From Amycolatopsis mediterranei (lineage in GTDB: Bacteria > Actinomycetota > Actinomycetes > Mycobacteriales > Pseudonocardiaceae), in assembly GCF_026017845.1 (NCBI RefSeq), contig NZ_CP100416.1, positions 5,053,176 through 5,117,175 of the forward strand: a stretch of DNA of 64,000 nt. Reading direction: 5' to 3'. Positions 16,870 to 23,780 of the stretch are shown here, piece by piece. The first letter of the stretch is position 1; every line of letters starts with the position of its first letter. The notes beneath the pieces were generated by a model. It saw nothing but the letters and a program-made list of their open reading frames with translations, did not search any database and had not been told where the DNA came from. The translations under genes were made by a program, and so were the position numbers.

Positions 16870-19047
16870 TCAGGCGTGGGGGAGCGGGAAGACGTTCAGC
16901 CGCTCTTCGGGCAGGGGCTCGGCCCGCCAGCCGAGGTCGACCGCGGCGCGGCGGATCCGGCCGTCGCCCCAGTACGGGAGCCCGGCCGGGAAGTTCGACA
17001 CCAGCCCCGGCACGAGCGTGTGCGCGGCGTGGAAGCCGGCGGCCTCGACGTCCCGGGTGGTGAGGTCGACGCTGATCACCTCGAACCCGCGGGCCTCGAC
17101 GCGCTCCTGGTAGGCCTTGAGCCGCCGCTCGCCCAGCGCCGGCAGGCCCTCCCAGCCCCGCTCCGGCAGGTCGCGCACCCACGGCGCCACCCGGGCCGCG
17201 GCCCGCGGGTCGAGGTAGATCTGCTGCTGGCACAACAGGTCGACGACGTCGGCGAAGTCCTCGCGGTAGGAGTCGAGGTAGCGCCGGTCGGCGCGGTAGG
17301 GCTTGAGGTTGTCCAGGTGCGGCAGGTCGGCCTGCATCGCCCCCAGCTCGCGCTCGTCGTCGAGGGCGAGGCAGGTGTGCTGCAGGGTGAACCCTTCGGC
17401 GAGCGCCTTCTGGGCCGCTTCGAACGGGTCGGGCCGGGTGGCGAACCCGATCGACAGCCAGCGCCGGGTGCGGTCGAACACCGCGGCGGCGACGATCGGG
17501 ACGCCGAACTCGTTGTCCAGCGGGATGAGCGTGACGTCGTAGGTGCCGGCGGTGTCGGCGATCAGCGCCCGGATCTCCGCCGGGACCGGCAGCCGGGGCA
17601 GCCGGGGTGTGTTGGCCCACCAGAGCATGGTCGTGTCGCGTTCGAGCACCTCTTCGAGGCCGGAGGTGACGGCGTGCTCCACGCTGGTGCCGGCGGCGAG
17701 CCCGGCGATCAGCGGGTCGGTGAACCGGCCGCCGCCGGGCTCGGCCTCGGTCGAGACGAGGCAGGCCGGCACCCAGATCGGCTCTTGGGTCGTGTGCGAA
17801 AAGCCTTTCACCCACGCGCATTCGACGTCGGTGGTCAGCGGCGCGAACGGGAAGCCCTCGGTCCGGTACTGGCGGGGCGAGTAGAGGTTCAGCCGGCGCG
17901 GGTCGAGCGCCGGGACGCCGTCGCGGCGCAGCCGGTCGTGGCTGGCGTGGCGGATCCGGCGTTCCGGCGGGAGCCAGCTGCCGCAGTAGCGTTCCACGGC
18001 CTCGCCGATCGCGGAGTCGCGGGCGAGCTCGAAGTCGTGCCACGACGTGCCGAACGCCTGGCGGTCGTTGGGCCAGTCGACCACCCGCCGCATGTCGGCG
18101 ACGTCGACCGCGCACACCCGCAGCCGGGCGGGCATGCCGGGAGCGGCGGGCAGTTCGTGGACCGCGGTGACGATCCCCGTCCGGTCGTCGACGAGCAGGT
18201 CGGGCCGCGGTCCGTGCCCGACCGGCCGGGGCCGGTCGGGCACGGGCAGCACGGGCCGGGAGAGCACGGTCAGCCGGACGGGATCGAGCTCGAGTTCCCC
18301 GGTGGTCGTCTCGGCGGGCGCACCGGCGACCCAGCGCTCGAGCTGGACGGCGAGCGCGGTGAGCAGCCAGCGGGTTTCTCCCGGCCGGAAGCGCGGGCCG
18401 GGCGGTGCCTCGGCCGCGGCGAAGGCGTCGAGCACGCGGGGGTCGATCGCGGCGGAGCGGCGGCGGGCGAGCGCGTCGGCGAAGTCGGGGCCGCTGCCGG
18501 GGGTGACCGCGGGCCCGGCGATCCCCTGGCCGCGTTCACAGCGGAACGGGAGGAAACGCACCCCGCGGTCGGCGCAGAACACGTCCAGCGCGGTGAGTTC
18601 GGCATAGGCCGGGTGGGTGAACGCGGCGACGACGACGGTGTCCGCCGGATCCACCGGGAAGGGGTGGTCGAGGCCGGCGAGCGGTTCGATCCGCGCGTAG
18701 CCGGACGGGGCGAGGAGGTCCGCGAGCGGGCCGGTCAGTTCGGCCGCCCCGGCGAGCAGCACGGTGGTCGCGGCGAGGCGCCGGGCCGCGGCCTCTTCGT
18801 CCTGCCCCGCGCGCAGGCAGCCGTCCGCCTCGAGGACGTCGAGCACCTCCGCGTAGTCGGGGTTCATCCCGGCCAGCAGTTCCTCGCGGGTGCGGGTGCC
18901 GTCGCACCGGCCGAGCCACGCCCGGAACTCCCGCACCGGGGCGGTGATCGAGAACTGGCCGCCGTTCGGCGTGATGAGCAGGCACAACTCGGGTTCGAGG
19001 TCGTGGACCTCGACCCCGGTCAGCCGCGGGCGGGCGTCGGAAGACAT
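16870..19047 (-). CDS. fused leader-peptide-binding / YcaO cyclodehydratase
   Basis: A 725-residue fusion. Residues 1-90 resemble a PqqD-like recognition element (ELCLLITPNGGQFSI, then TREELLAG). Residues about 95-290 are a degenerate E1/Ocin-ThiF-like region. From about residue 345 there is a YcaO domain with the ATP/Mg motifs ARDSAIGEAVERYCG and GLEEVLERD. The C-terminus ends in FPLPHA, the proline-containing tail expected of azoline-forming YcaO proteins. YcaO enzymes activate backbone amides with ATP (azolines, thioamides, amidines). The ATG at 19047 follows GAGGGG. It lies directly downstream of the repeat precursor, and no flavin dehydrogenase is present. Confidence 0.88.
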   Translation of the reverse strand: MSSDARPRLTGVEVHDLEPELCLLITPNGGQFSITAPVREFRAWLGRCDGTRTREELLAGMNPDYAEVLDVLEADGCLRAGQDEEAAARRLAATTVLLAGAAELTGPLADLLAPSGYARIEPLAGLDHPFPVDPADTVVVAAFTHPAYAELTALDVFCADRGVRFLPFRCERGQGIAGPAVTPGSGPDFADALARRRSAAIDPRVLDAFAAAEAPPGPRFRPGETRWLLTALAVQLERWVAGAPAETTTGELELDPVRLTVLSRPVLPVPDRPRPVGHGPRPDLLVDDRTGIVTAVHELPAAPGMPARLRVCAVDVADMRRVVDWPNDRQAFGTSWHDFELARDSAIGEAVERYCGSWLPPERRIRHASHDRLRRDGVPALDPRRLNLYSPRQYRTEGFPFAPLTTDVECAWVKGFSHTTQEPIWVPACLVSTEAEPGGGRFTDPLIAGLAAGTSVEHAVTSGLEEVLERDTTMLWWANTPRLPRLPVPAEIRALIADTAGTYDVTLIPLDNEFGVPIVAAAVFDRTRRWLSIGFATRPDPFEAAQKALAEGFTLQHTCLALDDERELGAMQADLPHLDNLKPYRADRRYLDSYREDFADVVDLLCQQQIYLDPRAAARVAPWVRDLPERGWEGLPALGERRLKAYQERVEARGFEVISVDLTTRDVEAAGFHAAHTLVPGLVSNFPAGLPYWGDGRIRRAAVDLGWRAEPLPEERLNVFPLPHA

Positions 19048-19084
19048 GGCGAACCCCTCGGTCGGGAAACGGGCCGGACATGGC

Positions 19085-19117
19085 CGTGCCGCGGCCCCGG
19101 GGCAGGGCCGCGGCACG
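19085..19117 (-). promoter_or_regulatory. intercistronic hairpin between precursor and YcaO genes
   Basis: A perfect 13-bp stem (CGTGCCGCGGCCC and its complement) with a 7-nt loop lies in the 92-bp gap. It resembles a partial terminator or RNA-stabilising hairpin of the kind used to make precursor mRNA more abundant than enzyme mRNA. Confidence 0.65.
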
Positions 19118-19139
19118 CGGGGGCGGCTTGGCCGCGGAC

Positions 19140-19292
19140 CTACTTGGCGGAAGCGCGATTGTGCACGACGGCGCGGTTGTGGACGACGGCGCGGTTGTGG
19201 ACGACGGCGCGGTTGTGGACGACGGCGCGGTTGTGGACCACCGCGCGGTTGTGGACGACGACGGCCGAGGGGCGTTCGAAGGTCGAGATCAT
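19140..19292 (-). CDS. repeat-core RiPP precursor peptide (six VVHNR cores)
   Basis: A 50-residue peptide that starts at ATG 19290-19292 behind a perfect AGGAGG. The leader is very short, MISTFERPS. Six copies of (A/V)VVHNR follow, five of them as the hexapeptide AVVHNR, and the peptide ends in ASAK. It is the first gene of a minus-strand operon with the YcaO fusion, the MFS exporter and the GNAT. The core has no Cys, Ser or Thr, so ordinary azole formation in the repeats is impossible. Modification of Asn, His or Arg, or amidine/macrocycle chemistry, must be considered. The family is not one I recognise. Confidence 0.8.
   Translation of the reverse strand: MISTFERPSAVVVHNRAVVHNRAVVHNRAVVHNRAVVHNRAVVHNRASAK
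19155..19265 (-). repeat. 18-bp tandem repeat coding AVVHNR
   Basis: Six tandem units of about 18 bp. The central copies are identical, GCCGTCGTCCACAACCGC on the minus strand, while the first and last carry synonymous changes. This suggests recent expansion from the middle with the peptide sequence conserved. Confidence 0.9.
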
Positions 19293-19461
19293 GGTTCCTC
19301 CTGGGGATGTGGAGTGGTTCCCGGTAGCTCCACCGGGCCGGGGTGACGAGCACAAATATCGGTCGCGGCCCGGCAGCGTGACGTCTTCTGGAATGCGGTT
19401 CGCACACCCGGCGCGTGCGTTCGTCATAGCCGGCGCGGGAGATGCGCACGGGCGCCGACGA

Positions 19462-19502
19462 CGAAGGCCTCCTCACCGGCGGTGCCGGCGAAGAGGCCTT
19501 CG
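19462..19502. terminator. hairpin downstream of the YjbR-like gene
   Basis: CGAAGGCCTC and GAGGCCTTCG close a 19-bp stem with two mismatches and a 3-nt loop, just past the stop of the minus-strand YjbR-like gene. It insulates the RiPP operon. The remaining 19303-19461 stretch presumably holds the precursor promoter, but no clear -35/-10 pair was seen. Confidence 0.6.
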
Positions 19503-19524
19503 CGATCGATCTTGTGGGTCGTCG

Positions 19525-19875
19525 TCAGAGCGGGTGGGTCTCCAGGTAGGCGGTCCAGACCTTCATCGGCACGCACATCCGCCACGCCTCCACGACCAGC
19601 TCCCGCATCTCCTCGGCGTCGATCGCCGCCAGGCGGCACCGGACCCACCGGAAGCGCAGGTCCGACGGCTCGGGCAGCAGGAACTTGCCGGGTTCCGCCG
19701 CGATCAGCGCTTCCCGCTGCTCGCGGGGAAAGGCGAAGCCCATCAGGGTCTCGTCCGCCGACAGCGCCACGAACACGATCTGGCCGACCCGGAACTTGAT
19801 CCGGTCGCGCACGAGTGCTTCGTACGCGCGGGGGAGGGTGGAAGCGAACGCGCGGACTTCGTCGCCGGTGACCAT
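19525..19875 (-). CDS. MmcQ/YjbR-family protein
   Basis: A 116-residue protein with the MmcQ/YjbR (CyaY-like fold) pattern: GDEVRAFASTLPRAYEALV at the start, FPREQREALIAAEPGKF in the middle and ELVVEAWRMCVP near the end. These are small DNA-binding-like proteins of uncertain function. The gene is monocistronic with its own hairpin and has no obvious tie to the neighbouring RiPP cluster. Confidence 0.85.
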   Translation of the reverse strand: MVTGDEVRAFASTLPRAYEALVRDRIKFRVGQIVFVALSADETLMGFAFPREQREALIAAEPGKFLLPEPSDLRFRWVRCRLAAIDAEEMRELVVEAWRMCVPMKVWTAYLETHPL

Positions 19876-19935
19876 GCGGCCATTGTCACGCGGAACCGGC
19901 GGCGCACCATCCCCGGGTGCGCCGCCGGTCCCGGG

Positions 19936-21366
19936 TCACGCCCGGCAGATCCGGCCGCGGTTCACGCAGTTCACCAGGCCGTTCATGATCCGCTGCGACA
20001 TCACGTTCGCGAAGTCGTCGTGGTCGGAACCCGGGTTGTGCTTCTCCTGCGGGAAAGCGTCCACTTTGTACTGCTTCTTGACCTGGATGTCGTGCGGGAT
20101 GTCGTAGGTCAGCGAGATCTGCAGCTGCGGCACCGCCTTGAACCCGTTGCCGCACCGGCCGAACTGGTCCGGGAACACGATGTGGGTGCGGTGGTTGGCG
20201 CTGTCGGTGTTCTTGCCGTCCCAGCAGCTCGGGAAGGTGTGGATCCGCTTGACCTTGCTGCCGTCGGGGCAGATCGGGTACTTGTCGGTGACGCGGTTCT
20301 CGAACCCGGTGCACGTCCAGCTCGCCTTGGCGTTGGCGGGCCCGTTGGTCGAGACCTTCGCGTCGCCGTAGAGCACGCGCAGGAAGCGCGGCATCGCCAC
20401 CACCTTGCCGACCGGGCTGCCGCGGAAGGTGATCTGCACGCGCTGCGGCCGCACGATCTTGCCGTCGTTGCCGGGCAGCTCGTTGTTCTGGTCCTGCCCG
20501 GGCAGCGCCCCGCCGGCCGTGGTGCTCGGCGGCGGCGTCGGTGTTCCGGTGTCCTTGCCCGGCTTCGTCGCGCACGGCGCGAGATCGCCCAGGTTGCCCG
20601 GCTTCTGCGCGAACCGGCCGATCGCGATGGCGATCCGGTCGAGGATGGCGCTGCGCCGGTCCTTGAGCGGGTTCAGGATCGCGTTGCGCACGAAGTCCTG
20701 GCCGCCCTGGCCCTGCGTCGCGGCGATGCGCTGGTTGGCTTCGTCGGCCTGCGAGTCGAGCTGGTCGAGGTTGCTGTCCACTTCGGCCATCGCCTGGTCG
20801 GGGATGTCGGTCAGCTTGCTGGCGACGTCCGGGCACGCGACCTGGACGGTCTTCGCCTCGCGGTCGGCCTGCGCCCGGTCGCCGTCGGGCACCTTGGCGG
20901 GCTCGTTCTTCTCCTCTTCGCCGGTGTCGATGCGGACCACGGGCCAGAAGTAGGCGGACTTGTCACCGTTGCGGCAGGTGGTCCCGGACTTGACCAGGCT
21001 CTTGTTGTTCGAGTCGGCGTTGGTCGAGAGGTTGCCGACGTAGTCGTGCAGGTGCTGGGCGCCGTTGCGGACGCCGGGCTGGGCGATGAAGTTGTCCGGG
21101 TTGAAGTGCTGGTTTTCGTTGCGGCCGCAGTCGACGGTGAACGTGCCGGTCGCCGCGCCGCTGACCGGGCGCGGGTCGAACTGGTTCGGCTTCACCTTCA
21201 GGATGTCGACGAAGAACGCGGGGTTCGCTTCGTCGGCGCTGGCTTCACCGGTGTTGCCGGTGGTCGTCGCGACGACGATGCCACCGACCGCGATCGCGAG
21301 GGCGAGGCCGCCGGTCGCGATCTTCGTCCGGCGCGACAGGCGATGCCGTCCTTGGGTGCGGGACAT
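19936..21366 (-). CDS. secreted DUF1996 protein A
   Basis: A 476-residue exported protein. After an Arg-rich start (RRTKIATGGLALAIAVGGIVV) comes a long secreted DUF1996 domain with GTFTVDCGRNENQHFNPDNF and GAQHLHDYVGN near residues 80-110, and NHRTHIVFPDQFGRC near the C-terminus. A helical insertion of about 150 residues and a low-complexity Pro/Thr segment lie in the middle. It has a close paralog at 61875-63320. DUF1996 function is unknown, though fungal and actinomycete members are extracellular. The ATG at 21364-21366 is the first codon that gives a proper signal peptide, and the upstream open frame is not protein-like. Confidence 0.88.
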   Translation of the reverse strand: MSRTQGRHRLSRRTKIATGGLALAIAVGGIVVATTTGNTGEASADEANPAFFVDILKVKPNQFDPRPVSGAATGTFTVDCGRNENQHFNPDNFIAQPGVRNGAQHLHDYVGNLSTNADSNNKSLVKSGTTCRNGDKSAYFWPVVRIDTGEEEKNEPAKVPDGDRAQADREAKTVQVACPDVASKLTDIPDQAMAEVDSNLDQLDSQADEANQRIAATQGQGGQDFVRNAILNPLKDRRSAILDRIAIAIGRFAQKPGNLGDLAPCATKPGKDTGTPTPPPSTTAGGALPGQDQNNELPGNDGKIVRPQRVQITFRGSPVGKVVAMPRFLRVLYGDAKVSTNGPANAKASWTCTGFENRVTDKYPICPDGSKVKRIHTFPSCWDGKNTDSANHRTHIVFPDQFGRCGNGFKAVPQLQISLTYDIPHDIQVKKQYKVDAFPQEKHNPGSDHDDFANVMSQRIMNGLVNCVNRGRICRA

Positions 21367-21826
21367 GGGAAAATCCTCCGGGGTGTGTCGGGCTGGCGGG
21401 AACGCGCGACACTGAGCCGGAACGAGCCCAGGCTCGTCCCGATCAGGCGGGGTTCTTGCGGGATGTGTCGGCAGGAACGAAGCCCGGCTGGTCCACTGAC
21501 CCGACATCAGTGGGTGCGCGGTCACCTGCCCGTGGCCGCGCCGTCAACCGGCTGGTTATCGTTCCGTTATGGAACCTACACGGGCGCTTGACACCGGGCA
21601 AGAAGTTCTTTTTCGCCGTTACGAACCGTCAGGCCGGGTTCGTGTTTCCGTAGTGGAAGAGGGCTCTGACCTGGGGATCTTCCCTACGTGCCGGACCCGC
21701 GGAAAAAACTTTGAACCGAAGTGAACCGGCATCCGTATCCCTCGGTGAGGCCTGGGGAATGCGCGCGGCACGCCGGATAGCCGGGAATTGCCGTGAAATG
21801 GCTGAATGGCGTCGTGAATCACCGCT
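21367..21826. other. upstream region of DUF1996 A; no intact gene
   Basis: This 460-bp stretch holds the leader and promoter of DUF1996 A (with the shared element at 21555). Beyond it is sequence that the frameshifted kinase frame reads through. The lower GC in 21590-21740 suits a regulatory region. I see no RNA gene or protein-like frame. Confidence 0.5.
21555..21570 (-). promoter_or_regulatory. shared upstream element of the DUF1996 paralogs (copy A)
   Basis: The plus strand reads GTTATCGTTCCGTTAT. An almost identical GTTATCGTTTCGTTAT occurs at 63500-63515, at the same distance (about 190 bp) upstream of the paralog. On the coding strand both are preceded by TTCCATAA. It is a candidate promoter or operator common to both genes. 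Confidence 0.6.
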
Positions 21827-22359
21827 TCACGACGCCGGATCGGCGAAAGCCGCGGAGATGACCGAAACCGCTTCGCCGACCGGCCGCCCGGCGGTGTCCA
21901 CGACGAGCCGGTCGCGGCTCCACGGTTCGTACTCGCGGGCCACGATCTCCGCCCAGGTGGGCGGGACGAGCCCGGGACACCGGGATCGCGGGTCTCCGCC
22001 CGCCGCCGGTGTTCGGCCGGGTCCGAGCAGACGATTTCGGTTTCCGGCACCCGCGCTCCGGCCTCGATCCCGGTCGCCCGCCAGGCGTCCCGGGTGACGG
22101 CGAGCGGGTTGACGCACTCGGCGATCACGCTCACCCCCGCGCGGAGCACGCCGGCGGCCACCTCGCGGGCGACGACGTAGCCGACCGGGCCCAGCGGCCG
22201 GCCGAGCGCCGTGCTGCGCAGGATCGCGTGCTCGATCGTGTCGACGCGCAGGAAGGCGAACCCGGTGCGGCGCGCCAGTTCCGCGGCGACGGTCGTCTTC
22301 CCGGTCGCGGGCAGGCCGCCGACGACGATCAGCAGCGGGGCACCGGAGCATGGTCGCAC
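21827..22359 (-). pseudogene. AAA/zeta-like small-molecule kinase, frameshifted
   Basis: The N-terminal part (about 120 residues) reads LLIVVGGLPATGKTTVAAEL, a Walker A of the predicted-kinase (AAA_33) type. It continues with RVDTIEHAIL and VIAECVNP. At about 21965-21980 the frame breaks. The expected C-terminus (PPTWAEIVAREYEPW, then LVVDTAGRPVGEAV) continues in another frame to the stop at 21827. Adding one C in the CCCGGGCTCG stretch would restore a protein of about 177 residues. It is either a recent pseudogene or a sequencing error. It lies 6 bp behind the sigma-factor gene. Confidence 0.7.
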
Positions 22360-22365
22360 GCGCGG

Positions 22366-22992
22366 TCAGGAGGCGGCTTCGCGGTGGTCGGCCAGGCTGC
22401 GCCGCAGGGTCGCCAGCGCGCGGTGCTGGGCGACGCGGACCGCGCCGGGGCTGCCGAGACCGACCGCCGCGGCCGTCTCCTCCGCCGTCATGCCGAGGAT
22501 GATCCGCAGGACCAGGATTTCGCGCTGGCGCGGCGGGAGCGTGTCGAGCAGCCCCGAGGACCAGTCGAGCGCCGCGGAGCGCTCGGCCGCCTCGCTCGTC
22601 GGATCCGCGCCGTCCGATCGGCCGGCCGGGGGTTCGGCGACCGGGCTGGTGCGGTCGCGCGCCCGGCGGCGGTGGAAGTCGGACACCTTGTGCGCGGCGA
22701 TGCCGAAGACGAACGGGACGAAGCCGTCGGGCGGGTGCCGGTACCCCGGCAGCGCGCGGACGATCGCGAGCAGCACGTCCTGGGCGCAGTCCTCGGCGTC
22801 CGACGAACCGTCCTGCCACGTGCGCAGCCGGCCCAGGCAGTAGCGGAAGACGATCGGCCGCAGCGCGCGCAGCACCCCGGCCACCGCGGCGCGGTTGCCC
22901 TGCACCGCCGACCGGACGAGCGCCGGGTCGAGGGAGAAGGTCGCCGTGGGCGTGGGACCACCCTCGGCGGAGTGCGGCGGCATCGGCCTCAC
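22366..22992 (-). CDS. RNA polymerase sigma factor, ShbA/SigD-like ECF
   Basis: A 208-residue ECF sigma factor. Region 2 reads RYCLGRLRTWQDGSSDAEDCAQDVLLAI, ending in GYRHPPDGFVPFVFGIAAHKVSD. Region 4 reads LPPRQREILVLRIILGMTAEETA, with the recognition helix in SPGAVRVAQHRAL. The wording is that of ShbA/SigD, which controls the principal sigma gene in Streptomyces and ribosomal or stress genes in mycobacteria. The GTG start at 22990-22992 follows AGGAAG, and an ATG three codons later is possible. No anti-sigma gene is adjacent. Confidence 0.87.
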   Translation of the reverse strand: MRPMPPHSAEGGPTPTATFSLDPALVRSAVQGNRAAVAGVLRALRPIVFRYCLGRLRTWQDGSSDAEDCAQDVLLAIVRALPGYRHPPDGFVPFVFGIAAHKVSDFHRRRARDRTSPVAEPPAGRSDGADPTSEAAERSAALDWSSGLLDTLPPRQREILVLRIILGMTAEETAAAVGLGSPGAVRVAQHRALATLRRSLADHREAAS

Positions 22993-23142
22993 CCCCTCTT
23001 CCTGCGTTTCCGGCGACGGACGGTCACGACGCTAGGTCACTCCGCGTGGCCGCCACACCGGCCGGGCGGCCGTCCCGAACCGGGTCTTCCGGCCCTGGCC
23101 GGAGGCGGCCCGATGTGCGTGGCCGCCGTCGTCGCGGGAGCC

Positions 23143-23156
23143 GGGCCGAACGGCCC
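23143..23156. promoter_or_regulatory. palindrome GGGCCG-AA-CGGCCC upstream of the PPOX gene
   Basis: Two 6-bp arms around AA lie about 70 bp before the PPOX start. A DosR/OsdR-type response regulator is encoded 2 kb downstream, and its relatives bind GGGxC-type palindromes, so this is a candidate site. The evidence is weak. Confidence 0.35.
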
Positions 23157-23224
23157 TATCGGCGGATCGGGCGAACCGATCACGCTGGTGACCGGGGATT
23201 TCACAGGAGAAACACAGGGACGCG

Positions 23225-23632
23225 ATGGTGGACGACGTGGGCTTCGGGCTGCTGCTCGATCGGCAGCAGTGCCTCGCCTTGCTCCGGACGGCGAGCCTCG
23301 GACGGGTGATCTACACCCACCGGGCCATGCCGGCGGTGCGTCCGGTGCGCTTCACGGTCGTCGACGACGCCGTGGTGTTCGCCGTCCCGCCCGGCAGTCC
23401 CTTGTACGCGGGTGCGCGCGACGCCGTCGTCGCGTTCGAAGCCGACGAGTTCGCCGCCGACCTGGGCGCCGGCTGGTACGTCAGCCTGCTGGGCCGCGCC
23501 ACCGAATCCGCTGCCGTCGATCTCGGCGAGCTGCCCTGTCCGTGCCCGCCGCCCGCCGGCGCGAGCCACCGGTTCCTGCGCGTCCCGGCGGAGACGATCA
23601 GCGGTCACCGCATCGCCTGCCACGCGGAGTGA
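23225..23632 (+). CDS. PPOX-fold (pyridoxamine phosphate oxidase-like) protein
   Basis: A 135-residue protein of the PNPOx-like split-barrel family. CLALLRTASLGRVIYTHRAMPAVRPV opens the fold, and ALVVF-type strands (VVDDAVVFAVPPG) and WYVSLLGRATE follow. Such proteins bind FMN, F420 or heme, and members occur in DosR-type dormancy regulons. Here it lies 150 bp before a DosS-like kinase, which supports a redox or hypoxia link (inference). Confidence 0.82.
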   Translation: MVDDVGFGLLLDRQQCLALLRTASLGRVIYTHRAMPAVRPVRFTVVDDAVVFAVPPGSPLYAGARDAVVAFEADEFAADLGAGWYVSLLGRATESAAVDLGELPCPCPPPAGASHRFLRVPAETISGHRIACHAE

Positions 23633-23718
23633 TCTCCCGAGTGCCGTAACGGAGCGGCTCCCGCCATCGACCCACCGGATGGACGAACCGGATTGGGCCG
23701 ACACGGGCAGTGGCCTGT

Positions 23719-23735
23719 GGGACCCTTGACGGCCC
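23719..23735. promoter_or_regulatory. possible DosR-like box upstream of the sensor kinase
   Basis: GGGACCCTTGACGGCCC has the GGGAC left half-site and a degenerate GGCCC right half, resembling the DosR consensus. It lies about 50 bp before the kinase GTG start. It is a low-information match. Confidence 0.3.
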
Positions 23736-23780
23736 GGGGCGCGCCCGGGATACCAGCGGAACCAGCGGGGTCGACGGGAA

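Noticed and set aside
19080..19346. Plus-strand repeat ORF with AVVDDG units across the precursor region
   Set aside because: It has no RBS, runs against the operon, and its repeats are only the reverse strand of the minus-strand AVVHNR units, which have a perfect AGGAGG and fit the YcaO operon.
16408..21591. Very long plus-strand open frame through the RiPP and DUF1996 region
   Set aside because: It is the antisense shadow of real minus-strand genes, caused by GC-rich third positions. Its translation is Arg/Gly/Ala-rich without domains.
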